Below are positions 1-7,734 of a stretch of DNA of 8,314 nt, piece after piece (within the stretch, counting starts at the first letter, position 1; every line of letters begins with the position of its first letter). Under the pieces are notes generated by a model. The model made no database searches, was not told where the DNA came from, and saw nothing but the letters and a program-made list of their open reading frames with translations. The stretch is from positions 1 through 8,314 of the forward strand of contig JADJQU010000021.1 of assembly GCA_016712565.1 (NCBI GenBank). The letters run 5' to 3'. Both the position numbers and the translations under genes were made by a program. Source of the DNA: Planctomycetota bacterium. Its GTDB lineage: Bacteria > Planctomycetota > UBA1135 > GCA-002686595.

Positions 1-666
1 CAGCCTGCGCGCGGACGGCTTCGAAGCGGAGTGGCGACCTTCGCGCCCGAGCTGGTCCTGAGCTGGACGTGGCGGGGAAGAAGGAGACGCTCAGCTTCGG
101 GCCGGATCTCGGGGGCGGTGGCCAGCGCGCCGGCCCAGCCTGACGTGGTGCGGCTGAGCGCGGCGCTGCCCGCGGCGCTCGGCGAGGACGCGGACGCCTG
201 GCTGGACGCCGCGCTGCTGCCCGTCCGCGCCACCGCGCTGACCCGGCTGGAGCTGAAGCTGGGCGCCGACACGCTGAGCGCGACGCGCGGGGAGAGCGGC
301 TGGTCCGCGCCGCAGGCGGCCAACGCCCTCGACGCGCTCGAGGCGGTGCGCGTGGATCGCAAGCTGGCGGCCGAGGCCGCGGCCGGCGAAGCCTGGGGCA
401 CGATCACCCTCTGGGAGGGCGAGACGCGCAAGGAGTCGGTGCGCGTCCACCAGGCGCTCGCCGACGGCGCCCGCGTCGCGCAGGACGAGGCGGGCGGCCT
501 GCCCTTCTCATCCCGGCCAGCGAGCTGAAGCGGCCTCGCGGAGGCGATGAACGACGCTACGCCCGCGGCCCCGAAGATGCCGCAGGGTCTCGAGGGTCTC
601 CAGGGACTCGAGGGTCTCGAGGGTCTCGAGCTGCCCGAGGGGATGACGTTGCCGGCGACGCGCTGA
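1..666 (+). CDS. DUF4340-like protein, 5'-truncated, frameshifted
   Basis: The window opens inside this gene, so its start is not seen. Protein-like sequence runs through several frames: SLRADGFEAEW from base 2, DVAGKKETLSFGPDLGGG around 60-125, and a long clean stretch from about 130 to 507 containing QPDVVRLSAALPAAL, then DAALLPVRATALTRLELK and GWSAPQAANALDALEAVRV. This layout (a G-K-ETL-x-FG strand, a value-reporting strand, then a 'D-lL-x-a-LTRLEL' motif) resembles DUF4340 proteins, which often sit beside GldF/GldG-type ABC-2 transporter genes; that neighbour would lie left of the window. A missing base near 508 and an extra C near 534 compensate each other: PASELK is read between them and LAEAMND after. 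The gene then ends in five G-L-E/Q repeats plus LPEGMTLPATR and a TGA at 664-666. DUF4340 is my best match by pattern, with no database support. Function unknown, probably envelope-associated. Confidence 0.6.
586..630 (+). repeat. 9-bp in-frame tandem repeat, five copies
   Basis: Five adjacent 9-bp units, consensus GGTCTCGAG, run without spacers. Unit 2 ends CAG instead of GAG and unit 3 begins GGA instead of GGT. In the frame that reaches the stop at 664-666 they encode GLE-GLQ-GLE-GLE-GLE. Because the unit is three codons long, gain or loss of copies would change the length of the C-terminal tail without shifting the frame. Confidence 0.9.
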
Positions 667-696
667 TCGAGGCGGGGGCGGCGTGTCGCCGGGGCC

Positions 697-1268
697 TCAC
701 TGGTCCCGGATGTCCATCACGCCGTCGCCGTCGATGTCCTTGCCGGTCTTGACGACGTTGCCCTGATCGTCGAAATACTCCCAGAAGTCGATCTTCCCGT
801 CGGCGTTGGTGTCGCGCTCCTTGCGCCGCACCTTGCCGGATTCGTAGTACTTGAACAGGTCGAAGACGCCGTTGTAGTCGGCGTCGACCTCGCTCATCAC
901 GCGCGCTTGCCGCTGCGGTAGTGATCGACCCAGTCCACGCGGCCGTCGAAGTCGCCGTCCAGCTCCTCCTTCTCGAGCGAGCCGGTGTCCTCGAACCAGG
1001 AGCGGACGTCCACGCGGCCGTCCATGTTCAGATCGGTCTCCTTGCGGACCATGCGCCGAGGGCCGTCATCGGCGCCCTCCCGGTAATAGTTGAAGACGTC
1101 CGCGCGCGCGTCGCCGTTCATGTCGATGCGCTGCTCGACCAGCCCCTCGTCGTTCACCTTCTCGCTCATCAGCGAGCTCTCACGGACCTGGCTCTCGAAC
1201 TGCGCGTCTGCGTCGGACGCCTTCTTCGTGCAGGCCGCCAGGGAGAGGATCAGCAGCAGGTGGGTCAT
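697..1268 (-). CDS. lipoprotein with six EF-hand-like D-x-N-x-D-G repeats
   Basis: The product starts MTHLLLILSLAACTKK: a short hydrophobic signal ending in a lipobox (L-A-A-C), so the mature protein should be lipid-anchored at Cys13. The ATG at 1268 is chosen because a GGAG lies 6 nt upstream and the lipobox follows directly. The signal is unusually short and lacks basic residues before the hydrophobic core, so an upstream in-frame GTG is possible. The rest is about six repeats of 24-30 residues, each holding an acidic loop and an aromatic stretch: DMNGDARAD, DLNMDGRVD, DGDFDGRVD, DADYNGVFD, DTNADGKID and DIDGDGVMD. These resemble EF-hand/dockerin-type calcium loops, so Ca2+ binding is plausible but inferred. 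The reading frame breaks near 900: the first part ends SGKRA-stop and the next repeat continues from a GTG overlapping that stop. Since the repeat pattern spans the break, I treat it as one gene of about 190 residues. It converges on the preceding gene (30 bp gap) and diverges from the kinase operon. Confidence 0.75.
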
Positions 1269-1274
1269 CAGGTG

Positions 1275-1278
1275 CTCC
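1275..1278 (-). promoter_or_regulatory. ribosome binding site of the EF-hand-like lipoprotein
   Basis: The minus strand reads GGAG six bases before the ATG at 1268. It supports that start over the longer in-frame extension reaching back toward 1430, which overlaps the divergent kinase gene. Confidence 0.5.
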
Positions 1279-1312
1279 GAGTGGACGAACACGGCGAAGG
1301 GTAACCTGGATC

Positions 1313-1331
1313 GGCGCCACGCGGGCGCCAC
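1313..1331. repeat. direct repeat GGCGCCAC, 11-bp period, between divergent genes
   Basis: GGCGCCAC occurs at 1313-1320 and again at 1324-1331, separated by GCG. Each copy contains the self-complementary hexamer GGCGCC, so the pair can also be read as an inverted repeat with a 5-nt loop. It lies in the 120-bp region between the divergent lipoprotein (start 1268) and REC-kinase (start 1389) genes. An 11-bp period places both copies on one face of the helix, as in tandem operator half-sites. An operator role is inference; in GC-rich DNA short repeats can occur by chance. Confidence 0.35.
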
Positions 1332-1379
1332 AGGCACGCTCAGGGTATGTTGCTCGACGGACGGAGCTGCGGGACACCC

Positions 1380-1384
1380 GGAGG
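1380..1384 (+). promoter_or_regulatory. ribosome binding site deciding the REC-kinase start
   Basis: GGAGG lies four bases before the ATG at 1389. An earlier in-frame ATG at 1347 has no comparable site and would only add 14 residues unlike a receiver-domain leader, so 1389 is preferred. Confidence 0.6.
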
Positions 1385-1388
1385 ACGT

Positions 1389-2581
1389 ATGGACGCGGTG
1401 CAGACCGACGCGAACCGGCCGCGAAAGCACCTGCTCATCGTGGATGATGAGCCTGCCATCCTCCAGATCCTCCGGGCCGTCTTCGAGGACGTTTCGTACC
1501 GCATCACCTGGTGGGCACGGGCGCCGCGGCGCGCAAGGTGCTCGACGAGGACGGCTGCGATCTGCTGATCACGGACAAGAATCTCCCCGACGCGAGCGGG
1601 CTCGAGCTGCTCCGGCTGGTCAAGCAGCGCTCGCCGCTCAGCGAGGTGATCGTCATCACCGGCTACGCGAGCCTGGAGACGGCGGTGGAGGCGCTGGAGT
1701 TCGACGCCTTCGACTACGTGCTCAAGCCGCTGAACAACGTCTTCGACATCCGCAAGAAGGTGCGTCAGGCGCTGCAGAAGCAGGATCTCGCGCTGGAGAA
1801 CCTCAGCCTGATCCGCCGCCTCACCGAGCAGAACGCCAGCTCGGGAGAAGGCGCTCGAGGAGACGCGGAGCCTGCGGCAGGAGCTGATCCAGTCGGAGAA
1901 GCTGGCCGATCGGACCTCGCCGCGGGCGTGGCCCACGAGATCTCGAGCCCGCTGTTCGGGATCATGGGGCTCGCCGAGGCGGTCATCGAGGAGCCCGACC
2001 GCGAGCTGACCGTGCAGTACGCGACGGACATCGTGGAGTATTGCCGGAACATCCGCGACATCGTGCAGGAGCTGTCCAGCTACTCCCGCACCGCGTCCAA
2101 AGAGTTCCTCACGGCGGTGGACGTGCCGCGGGCCATCGAGGACGCGCTGCGGCTGGTCGAGCGCTCCACCTCGGTGCAGGGCGTAAACTTCCGCAGCACC
2201 TTCGAGGAGCGCGCGTCCGGGCTGGTCGTCCACGCGCGCGGCAACGAGATCCAGCAGGTCTTCGTCAACCTCATCCGCAACGCCTCCGAGGCGGTGCAGG
2301 AGCGCTGGGGACGCGAGGGCGCGGGGCGGGTGGAGATCTCGGCAGGCCCGGGAGAGGGGCACGTCTGGGCGCGGGTGCGCGACAACGGGGTCGGCATCCC
2401 GGAGGAGAAGATCGGGGCGATCTTCGACCCCTTCTACACGACCAAGGCGCCGGGCAAGGGCACGGGCCTCGGGCTGAACGTGGTCTTTCGAATCCTGACG
2501 AAATACCGCGGGCACATCCAGGTGGAGAGCCGGGTGGGCGAGGGCACGACGTTCACCTTGAAGATCCCGGTCGAGGCCTGA
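1389..2581 (+). CDS. receiver-histidine kinase hybrid (REC-HisKA-HATPase_c)
   Basis: About 397 residues, cytoplasmic, with no membrane segment or sensor domain. The receiver domain starts HLLIVDDEP (acidic pair Asp19-Asp20), with phosphoacceptor Asp in LLITDKNLPD (codon 1574-1576), the conserved Thr in VITGYAS (1658-1660) and Lys in VLKPL (1724-1726). A linker helix follows, then the H-box GVAHEISSPLFGIMG with His at 1934-1936. The ATPase domain is complete: N-box NLIRNASEAV (about 2264-2293), G1 DNGVGIP (2381 onward), F-box FDPFYTTK and G2 GKGTGLGLNVV (about 2453-2485). It should autophosphorylate on His and take or give phosphate through the receiver. Three breaks are seen: near 1508 inside the receiver, and a compensating pair near 1841 and 1912. 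Between those two, another frame reads a coiled-coil helix (EKALEETRSLRQELIQSEKL) leading into the H-box, so the gene is probably intact in the organism. It is first in the operon, 7 bp before the next kinase; its substrate or partner is unknown. Confidence 0.88.
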
Positions 2582-2588
2582 TCCCCTC

Positions 2589-4391
2589 TTGAGGCTGCGC
2601 ACCCGGCTGGTGCTGCTCGTGGCCACCGCCGCGCTGGGGCCGCTCGGGCTGCTGGGGCTGAGCGCGACCTGGGTGGCGAGCCGCCTGCTGGAGGGCACGA
2701 TCAGCGAGCTCCAGGCGCGCACGGAGTGGCCTGGCCTCTACGTGACACCTGGCTGTCCTGCAGCCCGCCTGATCAACCAGCAGGGCCGCGCGTTCGCCTG
2801 GGGCGCTCAGACGATGCGCTGGTGTCCTTTCTGCGCCCGGGTTACACCCAGGTCCCGGAGGCGCAGATCGTCAGCCTGATCGACCCTCCGGCGTGGACCG
2901 GGTGCCCAGCGTCATGCGCGCCGTGGGCGAGCCAGAGCCGGCGGGGCGGGCGGAGATCTCCCGCGAGCACTTCGTGCGCTTCCGCGGCGCGCTGGCCACC
3001 TCGGCGCGCGGGGCGACGCTGGGAGAGGCGCGGGTCGGGGCCCCTATCGGAGGCGCGCTGGACGCCGGCCGTCCCGGTGATCCTCGACGCGCCTGATGGA
3101 TCGGGGCTGGTGCTGGCGGCGGAGCCCGGGTTTCGGGCCGATCGCCGCGGAGCTGCGGCGGGCAGGCGGGGAGGGGAGGGACGTGGCGCTGCTGGACTCC
3201 GACGGACCGTCCCGATCCCGGGGCAGGTCGGCATCGTCAACGGCAAGGTCTTTCGTATCTTCGGCAGCGGGGCGCGCGCCGGACGTCCGCTATCGAAGCG
3301 AGGACGGCGACGAGGTGCTGGCGGCCTGCGCGCCCGTGCCCAGCACCTCCTGGATGGTGGTGGTGGCCGAGCCGCTCGCCTTGACGACGGCGCCGGCCGT
3401 CTCCGAGATCCGCAGGCAGACGGCTTATTTCGCCGGGGTGGCCTCTCTGCTCGCCCTGGTCCTCGGGGCGCTGATCGCTCGGCAGATCTCCCGCCCCGTG
3501 CTCGCCCTGCGCGAGGGGGCGCTGGCCGTGGCCGAGGGCCCGCTCGGGCGGGACATCCGCGCGCCGGCCGACGGCGAGCTGCTGGAGCTGATGCAGGCCT
3601 TCAACTTCATGAGCGCCCGGCTGGAGCGCAACCGCCAGGAGATCGACGCGAAGAACCAGGAGATCGAGACCTGGAACCAGGAGCTTCAGGCGCGCGTGGA
3701 CGCGCGGACCCGCGAGCTCGAGGAGGCGCAGGAGCGGCTGGTGCGCTCGGCCCGGCTGGCGGCGGCGGGCGAGATGGGGGCGGGGCTCGCCCACGAGCTG
3801 AACAACCCGCTGGCGGGGATCCTGGGCCTCACCCAGGTCCTGCTGGCGAAGGCCGAGGGCGGCTCGCGCGCGATGCTCAAGTCGATGGAGGAGCAGGCGC
3901 TGCGCTGCAAGGAGATCGTCCGCACCTGCTGCGCTTCACCCAGGCGGAGTCGCGCGCGGATCGACCCACGAGGGACGTGATAGATCGGGACGAAGTCCTG
4001 GTCGAGGTCCCGTCGCTGGTCAGCGCCTTCCGGCAGCGAGGGGTCCACTTGGAGCATCAGCGCAGCGGGCCGCTCCTGGTCCGCGGAGATCGCGGTCAGC
4101 CTCGCCCGGCGCTCATGCAGCTCCCGGCCAGCCTGCGTGCGGCGAGCGGCAAGGGCGGGCGTTCACGCTGAGCAGCTTCGAGCGCCTGCGGCACCCTGAG
4201 CTGCGCTTTCTGAGCTCGATCCCGGCGAGATGAACGCCAGCCGCGACGACTGGATGGCCTCGGGCCTCGGATTCTGGGCGGCCCAGCAGACCCTGGCCGC
4301 GCACGGCGGACAGCTCCTGACGCCCGCGCTGGATCCGCGGCGCTCGCTGGTCGGCGCGCTGGTCTGGCGTGCGCAGCTCCCGGAGGCCTGA
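2589..4391 (+). CDS. membrane histidine kinase, Cache-like sensor, degenerate ATPase domain
   Basis: About 600 residues. A TTG start is chosen because it gives MRLRTR followed by a first membrane segment (LVLLVATAALGPLGLLGL); GAGG lies 12 nt upstream inside the previous gene. The periplasmic region (about 2690-3420) resembles a dCache sensor: YTQVPEAQIVSLIDP, VDRVPSVMRAVGEPEP, GRDVALLDSDG, and PVPSTSWMVVVAEPL just before the second membrane segment (YFAGVASLLALVLGALIA, about 3424-3480). Next come a HAMP domain (RQISRPVLALREGA), a coiled coil (NQEIETWNQELQARVDARTR) and HisKA GLAHELNNPLAGILG with His at 3792-3794. The C-terminus is atypical. Where the N-box NLxxNA is expected it reads ALMQLPASLRAA; no DxGxG (G1) or F-box is found; G2 survives only as SGLGFWAAQQ, followed by AHGGQL and a terminal WRAQLP. 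It may be a pseudokinase. The frame changes about ten times, mostly between 2720 and 3280 and around 3930-4210. The 3282-3930 part is clean. Confidence 0.8.
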
Positions 4392-4393
4392 TG
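4382..4393 (+). promoter_or_regulatory. RBS and TGATG stop/start overlap coupling kinase to FecR gene
   Basis: GGAGG at 4382-4386 lies inside the last codons of the kinase gene. The kinase stop TGA (4389-4391) shares its A with the next ATG (4391-4393). This arrangement usually means translational coupling and fixes the FecR-protein start. Confidence 0.7.
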
Positions 4394-5240
4394 CGCACCG
4401 GCCTGCCGATGGTCCTGGCCACGCTCGCGGTCCTGTTCCTGGGCTATCTGGGCTATGTCTTCTGGTTCGGTGGCGGCGGGCGCGCGGACCTTCAGGTGCT
4501 GGAGATCGACGGCGAGGTGGTCCTGACCCGCGCCGGCCAGCCGGCCCAGAACGTCGAGATCGGCGCCTCGCTGGAGACGGACGACGGCCTGCGCGTGGGC
4601 GAGGGAGGCCGGGCCGTGGTGGGCGTGGGCGCCGAGACGCGCCTGACCCTGGAGGAGCAGAGCCCATCCGCGTGCTGGAGGTCGGGCAGGACCGCGTGCG
4701 GGTCGAGCTGGAGGAGGGGCGCGTCTTCCGCGCTGGTCCGCCCGGGACGCCCTCGATCGGCGCGGTGAGCGGAGGGCGCACGATCCGACGGCGGACGGCG
4801 CCTTCACGGCGCGGGCGACCCGGACGGCGCGCTGGCGGTCCAGACCACCGCGGGCGGCGTGTCGGTGAGGTGAGCGGCGTGACGCGCGTGGGGGCCGGTC
4901 AGCGCCTCTCTGACGTGCCGGGGAGCGCGCCGATGGTCGGCGAGATCCCGGCCGCGCTCCTGTTGAACGTAGCCTGGCCGGCGGATGGACCCGTCCGCGG
5001 GGAGCGGGTGGCCGTCGCGGGTCGGACCGAGCCCCACGCCCGGGTGCGGGTGAGCGGCGGCGTCGGGGGCGCCGAGGCGCGCGCGGGGCCAGACGGGAGC
5101 TTCTCCGTGCCGGTCTCGCTGACGGAGGGGGAGAACGAGCTCCGCGTGGAGGCGGAGAGCGTGATGGGCGAGACCACCCGACAGGAGGGTGCGATCTCCC
5201 GCGACTCCAAGGCGCCCACGGCGACGAGGAGCCAGGTCCT
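4391..5240 (+). CDS. membrane-anchored FecR-domain protein with Ig-like domain
   Basis: MRTGLP is followed at once by a membrane segment (MVLATLAVLFLGYLGYVFWF) and then a FecR-type domain facing the periplasm: GEVVLTRAGQPAQNVEIGAS, LETDDGLRVGEGGRAVVGVG, ETRLTLEEQ, IRVLEVGQDRVRVELEEGRV, and DPDGALAVQTTAGGVSV before GVTRVGAGQRL. Next comes an Ig-like domain of the Glucodextranase_B kind (about 4960-5205): NVAWPADGPVRGERVAVAGR, PDGSFSVPVSLTEGENELRV, ending DSKAPTATRS. Classic FecR has a cytoplasmic anti-sigma part; here only about six residues precede the membrane, and no ECF sigma gene is seen nearby, so an anti-sigma role is unlikely. A periplasmic binding or scaffolding role is inferred. The frame changes near 4663, 4735, 4788, 4813 and 4868; the domain pattern continues through all of them. 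No stop is visible where the domain ends, so the 3' end (about 5240) is approximate; the same frame stays open to a TGA at 5359-5361. Confidence 0.75.
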
Positions 5241-7710
5241 TGGGACCGACAGGCGCGCTGCCCTCCTGGTCGGCCCGGCGCTGGCGGAGGCGCCGCGCGT
5301 GCAGCTTCGTCGCGCCGCGGGGCGAGCCCTCGCCTGGGGCCGAGGTGCCCCTGATTCGTGACCAGCGACGCCGGGACGCCGATCTCCGACCTCCCCATTC
5401 AGGTCTCCGCCGCCTCGGGCGAGATCGTCTCTCAGGACGGCGCCGTCGCGCCGGGCGTCTGGCAGCTTCGATTCCGGGCGCCAGAGAGCGGCGAGCGCGT
5501 CGATTTTCTGCTCCAGGCCGGGAGGCGCGGGAGCGCGCGTCTGCTGCTGGCCCCGCCCCCGCGCCCCACCTTGAGCGTCCCAGCCCAGCCTGCGCGGGCC
5601 CCGGCCGGCCAGCCGCTCAGCCTGATCGTCGAGGGCGCTGATCCGCCGCCGCCGGAGCGCCTGGGCGTGGTGGTGGGCGAGGGGCGGGTGGAGCGCGTCG
5701 AGGCGCTGAACGGCAGGCTGCGCGTCACCTGACGCCGGGCGCCGACCCGTTCCCGCGGGCGGTGCCGTTCGGAGTCCACGACCGCCGCAAGCCCGCGGAC
5801 ATCCCAGCCTGACCGTGCCCTGCGGGGCGGCCGCGCGTCCCCATCCAGACCGCGCCGGGCTCCCGGGTGACCCTGCGGGTCGGTGGGCGGACCTACGGGC
5901 CCTTCGCGGCGGGGGCCGACGGGGTGGCGCAGGCCGTCATCGAGGTGAAGCCGGGCGAGGCCCAGGCCGAGGTCATCCTGGAGGACGCCGCGGGGAACGT
6001 CCAGTCCAGCACGCTCTCGTTGGGCGGAGCGGCGGCCCCCTCGCTGGCGCTGGTCGCCGAGCGAGCGGCTGCTGCCGGCGGGAGAGGCGCCGCCGCTGCA
6101 CCTGCGCGCCATCGACGCCGAGGGCCGACTCCTGGCGCGGCGCCGAGCCCACCCGCACGACCTCGCTCGGCGCCCCACCCCGCTGGTCACCGAGGGCCTG
6201 GCGTCTGGCGTTTCGCCCTCCCCGGCCTGCCCTGAGGACGCCTTCGATGTTCGTGTCGAGGTGTGATCGCCGATCAGGCGCGCTCCAGCGTGCGGGTCCC
6301 GGGGGACAACGCCCTGCCCGCGCGCCTGACGCTGCGCACCTGGCCCGATGAGCCTCCGGCGACAACCCGGTCGCCCAGGTCCTGGTCTCGCTGGAGACCT
6401 CGGCGAGCGCGCGTGGCGGGCGAGGATCACCCGGCCGCGACGCTGGGGACCATCCAGGTCGAGGAGACCCCGGGCCGGCCCCTGCGCGGCCTCTATGACG
6501 GGGCGGCGGCGGTCGCTGGCGGTGGAGACAGCCTGCGCGCCACCCGGGCGCGCCGCCGGGGGAGGGGAGCCCGGGAGCTGGCGATCGCGTCCCCGCCGCG
6601 CACTCCCGGAGGTGGGCGGCGCGGGTCCACGCGCGGGCGCTGGACCGTCGGGCCTCCCGCTGGCCGGGGTCGAGGTCTCGTTGGAGCGCGGGAGGGCCGC
6701 CCCAGGTCGCGCGCACCGACGCCCGCGGCTGGGCGAGCGCCGAGCTGCTCCTCCCCGAGACCGCGCCGGTGGTGCTGGAGGCGCGCGCCGCGGGCCTGGT
6801 GCGCCGCGCCGTGCTCTGGCAGGAGGGCGCAGTGGGCCCAGATCCGGGCGCGGCCGATCTGGTGGTCGACCGCGCTCTGCCCATCCGCGCGGGGCGGGTG
6901 CGCGAGGTCTTCTTGAGCGCCGATCCCCCGGTGCTCGGCGCGGGCGGCAAGGAGACCGCCACCTCATCATCCGCCTGCTCGACCGCCCGGTCAGCCCGTC
7001 ACCGATCTCGATCCCCACCTCGAGGCGTCCACGGGCACACTGAGGCGCCGAGCCCCACCGCGGATGGCAGCTTCTGAGGCGATTCACATGCCGCCGGCCC
7101 CGCTCCACTACGGGCAGGTCAGCCTGAGCGCGTCGGGCGCCCCTCGGCACGCCTGCCGAGTTCCGCGGCACCACCACGCCGAGGTCGCGCCCCGCGCCGT
7201 GTCTCGCGCGCCCGGCGTCGAGCTCGGCGTGCTGGTCGGCGGCGGCGGCAGCGTCACGCCCTGGCTCTCCATGGAGTTCAACCAGCGCCTGCCGCGCAAA
7301 CCCGGTTGCCTCTACGGCCGGCTTCGCCCTCGGCACCTACGGCGAGTACGTCCTGGCCACGGACGATCCGGGCGGCGGCGAGCTGGACATGGACCTGCGC
7401 CTCTTCCCCATCTCCGCGGGCGTCCTGACCCGCGCCGAGAGGCGGGCGCCGCGCGAGCTGGATCGGCTTCTGGCGTGATCGCCCCTTACCAGCTCGCTGA
7501 GGTCCGCCTGGACGACAGCCTGATCTCATCCAGGGGCCGGGCCTCTCCAGGTGGGCTTCCTCTTCGCCGGCGCCGCCTGGCGTGTGCGCGCCGGGGAGAT
7601 TGAGTCGAACCCGCGCTTCCATCACGCTCTCGACGGGCGAGACCGACGCTGGTTGGCAGGGAAGCGTGGGTGGGGTGGCCGCCACGGTGGGTTACAAGCT
7701 ACTTTACTGA
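5240..7710 (+). CDS. secreted multi-Ig-domain protein with C-terminal outer-membrane beta-barrel
   Basis: The start is unresolved. RRAALLVGPALAEAPRVQL (about 5246-5305) looks like a signal peptide, with GAGGAG upstream at 5226-5231 and a candidate TTG at 5240 in another frame. Ig-like segments follow: VAPRGEPSPGAEVPLI, then TSDAGTPISDLPIQVSAASG (from 5361), SRVTLRVGGRTYGPFAAGAD (about 5855-5920), LPLAGVEVSLERGRA (about 6650), and a Big_1/invasin-like unit near 6915-7130 (FLSADPPVLGAGGKETAT ... GQPVTDLDPHLEASTGTL). From about 7195 the character changes to amphipathic beta-strands: GVELGVLVGGGGSVTPWLSM, AGFALGTYGEYVLAT, ELDMDLRLFPISAGVL, VGFLFAGAAWRVRAGEI and finally VGGVAATVGYKLLY-stop, the aromatic ending typical of Bam-inserted barrels. 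The barrel is about 170 residues, enough for about eight strands. At least ten frame changes occur. Whether 5240-7710 is one protein or two cannot be proved; no RBS plus start was seen at the Ig/barrel junction, so one is preferred. Adhesin or scaffold function is inference. Confidence 0.55.
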
Positions 7711-7724
7711 TAGAATTCCCACGG

Positions 7725-7728
7725 GGAG
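7725..7728 (+). promoter_or_regulatory. ribosome binding site of the IPT/TIG lipoprotein
   Basis: GGAG lies six bases before the ATG at 7735, in the 24-bp gap after the barrel-protein stop at 7708-7710. The lipobox signal follows this ATG, which supports the start. Confidence 0.55.
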
Positions 7729-7734
7729 AGGTCC

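Noticed and set aside
586..630. CRISPR-like repeat array
   Set aside because: The units are 9 bp with no spacers and are in frame within a coding sequence.
679..691. Hairpin CGGCG-TGT-CGCCG between the convergent genes as a terminator
   Set aside because: The stem is only 5 bp and no T-run follows on either strand; such hairpins are common by chance in GC-rich DNA.
1333..1354. Possible sigma-54 promoter (GGCAC ... TTGCT) before the REC-kinase gene
   Set aside because: The invariant GG and GC are not separated by the required 10 bases.
1340..2722. Open frame of 460 codons on the minus strand
   Set aside because: It is the antisense of the REC-kinase gene, whose catalytic motifs are unmistakable on the plus strand; the minus translation shows no motif.
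4163..5398. Open frame of 411 codons on the minus strand
   Set aside because: Antisense to the FecR gene; the composition is Arg/Pro/Ser-rich shadow sequence.
5815..6351. Separate plus-strand gene of 178 codons
   Set aside because: It is an off-frame reading; the neighbouring frame from 5867 carries the Ig-like strands and GC3 pattern that continue the larger protein.
5432..7336. Open frame of 634 codons on the minus strand
   Set aside because: It lies antisense to the Ig/barrel gene, is Arg/Pro/Gly/Ala-rich and low in complexity with no domain pattern; long antisense frames are expected in GC-rich coding DNA.
7711..7716. TAGAAT in an AT-richer patch as a -10 promoter element for the TIG lipoprotein
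   Set aside because: No fitting -35 element lies 16-18 bp upstream, and the transcript would start at or inside the ribosome binding site at 7725.
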